From Planctomicrobium sp. (GTDB lineage: Bacteria > Planctomycetota > Planctomycetia > Planctomycetales > Planctomycetaceae), in contig JAJDEL010000168.1 in NCBI GenBank assembly GCA_029259835.1, forward strand, positions 1 to 14,035: 14,035 nucleotides of DNA. Reading direction: 5' to 3'. Shown here piece after piece: positions 12,863 to 14,035 of this stretch (positions within the stretch are counted from its first letter, which is position 1; each line of letters starts with the position of its first letter). A model generated the notes under the pieces. That model searched no databases and was not told the origin of the DNA. It worked only from the letters and a program-made list of their open reading frames with translations. The translations under genes and the position numbers were made by a program.

Positions 12863-14035
12863 ATGAAAGTTCAAACAAAACAGTACATTGTCGGTTTTCT
12901 CGGGTTAGTGTTTTTGGCTTCACTTGTGTTCGTGCAGTTCATGGAAGTTGAACGCAAGAAGGAAGAATCTGGGAACGGAACAGCCCATGTCGCGATTCCA
13001 GCAAGTTCGAAATCGTGTGTGGAATGCCACCAGAAGTCTTCACCAGGTATTATCGACCATTGGGAGGGAAGTACCCACGCTTTGAAAGGCGTTGGGTGTG
13101 TCGAATGCCACAAAGCAGCACATGGTGAAGTCGACGCTTTCGATCACTACGGTGCGACAATCGCAACTGTCGTGACGCCGAAAGACTGCGGTCGCTGCCA
13201 TCAAACAGAAACCGAAGAATTCCTCGCCAGCCACCACGCTGCGGCAGGGAACATCCTTGCTTCGCTGGATAACTTCCTGGCGGAAACAGTCGAAGGCGCA
13301 CGAGTTCCCTTCAGCCCACATTCCAAAACACCAGGCATGGAAGTCAGCATGGTCAACGGAATGGCAAGCGTGAACGTCGGTTGCCGTCAGTGTCATGGAA
13401 GTAAAATTGCGTTAAAAGGAAAAGATGGCAGTTTGATTACTGTTGAAGATCTCAAGCCAGACGAAAATGGACTGCCTACGAACGTGGAAGCTGTCGCATT
13501 GATCATGAAAGACGACAATGGACGCCCGGTCTTGGATGCCAGCAGTTGGCCGAACACCGGGATTGGACGATTGAATTTGGATGGTTCGCGTGGTTCTTGT
13601 TCTGCTTGCCATTCCCGGCATGACTTTTCACCACGACGCGCTCGACAACCTGAGAACTGTGGCAAATGTCACCTCGGACCTGACCATCCACAGAAAGAAA
13701 TTTATGAAGAATCCAAACATGGCGTCGCGTTCCGCGACCTCAAAGAACACATGAACCTGGATGCCAAAGACTGGGTGCTGGGAGAAGATTACACTCAGGC
13801 GCCAACGTGTGCGACGTGTCATATGTCTGGCCACTCTCGCAATGGTGGTAAAGTGACTCACGACCCTGGGAAAAGACTTTCCTGGACCAATCGTCCACCC
13901 ATCAGTCAGCTACTCGATACCGACAAAGATGGCAAACTGATCAAAGAGAAAGACTCGGTCAAGCGGCAGGCACTCATCGAGAGTTCCTGGCAGGAAAAAC
14001 GACAGGAAATGAAGAACGTCTGCCTGCATTGCCAT
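12863..14035 (+). CDS. Octaheme c-type cytochrome, hydroxylamine oxidoreductase (HAO) family (3' part missing)
   Basis: The first 391 codons are present; the window ends exactly on the histidine of the eighth heme motif. The start ATG has only a weak AGG 5 nt upstream. Residues 8-26 are a hydrophobic segment without an obvious cleavage site, so the protein is probably anchored in the membrane facing the periplasm. CXXCH motifs begin at Cys 52, 79, 109, 174, 246, 266, 316 and 387: eight, as in HAO. HAO hallmarks are SWPNTGIGRLN (228-238), CSACHSRHDF (246-255) and CGKCHLGPDHPQKEIYEESKHG (266-287; the Asp 274-His 275 pair corresponds to the catalytic Asp-His of HAO). Family members act on hydroxylamine, hydrazine, NO or nitrite. 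The tyrosine that cross-links heme P460 in oxidising HAO would lie beyond the window, so direction is undetermined. It follows cytochrome b by 65 nt in what looks like one operon; a TTGACA at about 12813 leaves an internal promoter possible. Confidence 0.93.
   Translation, partial: MKVQTKQYIVGFLGLVFLASLVFVQFMEVERKKEESGNGTAHVAIPASSKSCVECHQKSSPGIIDHWEGSTHALKGVGCVECHKAAHGEVDAFDHYGATIATVVTPKDCGRCHQTETEEFLASHHAAAGNILASLDNFLAETVEGARVPFSPHSKTPGMEVSMVNGMASVNVGCRQCHGSKIALKGKDGSLITVEDLKPDENGLPTNVEAVALIMKDDNGRPVLDASSWPNTGIGRLNLDGSRGSCSACHSRHDFSPRRARQPENCGKCHLGPDHPQKEIYEESKHGVAFRDLKEHMNLDAKDWVLGEDYTQAPTCATCHMSGHSRNGGKVTHDPGKRLSWTNRPPISQLLDTDKDGKLIKEKDSVKRQALIESSWQEKRQEMKNVCLHCH

Noticed and set aside
1..14035. 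CRISPR array, tRNA, rRNA, insertion sequence or prophage
   Set aside because: I saw no spaced direct repeats, no cloverleaf-type sequence, no transposase or integrase motif on either strand.

Overview
The window looks like a chromosomal segment of a member of the Planctomycetota, probably a Gimesia/Rubinisphaera-like Planctomycetales. This is inferred from gene content, not from a marker gene: Tat-signal-bearing Gfo/Idh/MocA oxidoreductase and M19-type dipeptidase, a CehA/McbA-type PHP protein, many short secreted proteins of unknown function, and a Rieske/cytochrome b pair next to a hydroxylamine-oxidoreductase-like octaheme cytochrome. There are no tRNA or rRNA genes, CRISPR arrays, transposases or phage genes.

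Layout. 1-776 (minus) is the 5' part of a secreted PHP-domain metallohydrolase that runs off the left edge. 1035-1901 (minus) is a secreted protein of unknown function. 2099-4201 (minus) is a groES-groEL operon ending in a very clear intrinsic terminator. 4512-5855 (minus) is a Tat-exported M19 dipeptidase homologue that seems to have lost part of the metal site. It is divergent from 6034-7359 (plus), a Tat-exported Gfo/Idh/MocA oxidoreductase with a strong terminator. 7426-8397 (plus) is a nitrilase-superfamily C-N hydrolase. 8406-10058 (minus) is a three-gene cluster: a soluble YbjQ-type protein, a membrane-anchored YbjQ-like protein, and a PrsW-type intramembrane protease. 10412-10831 (plus) is a small secreted CAP/SCP protein with its own terminator.

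The right end (11185-14035, plus) is the most striking part. A Rieske iron-sulfur protein overlaps by 4 nt a seven-helix cytochrome b (a b6 + subunit IV fusion), followed 65 nt later by an octaheme c-type cytochrome of the hydroxylamine oxidoreductase (HAO) family, cut by the window end exactly at its eighth CXXCH. No cytochrome c1 or f gene lies between them. The arrangement suggests a membrane quinone/cytochrome complex wired directly to an HAO-like enzyme, as seen in anammox bacteria, but here among ordinary heterotroph-type planctomycete genes. The direction of electron flow and the substrate cannot be read from the sequence.

Places that deserve a second look besides that operon are the altered active site of the dipeptidase, the YbjQ-YbjQ-PrsW cluster, the nitrilase start just 21 nt behind a terminator, and several inverted repeats in the promoter regions.
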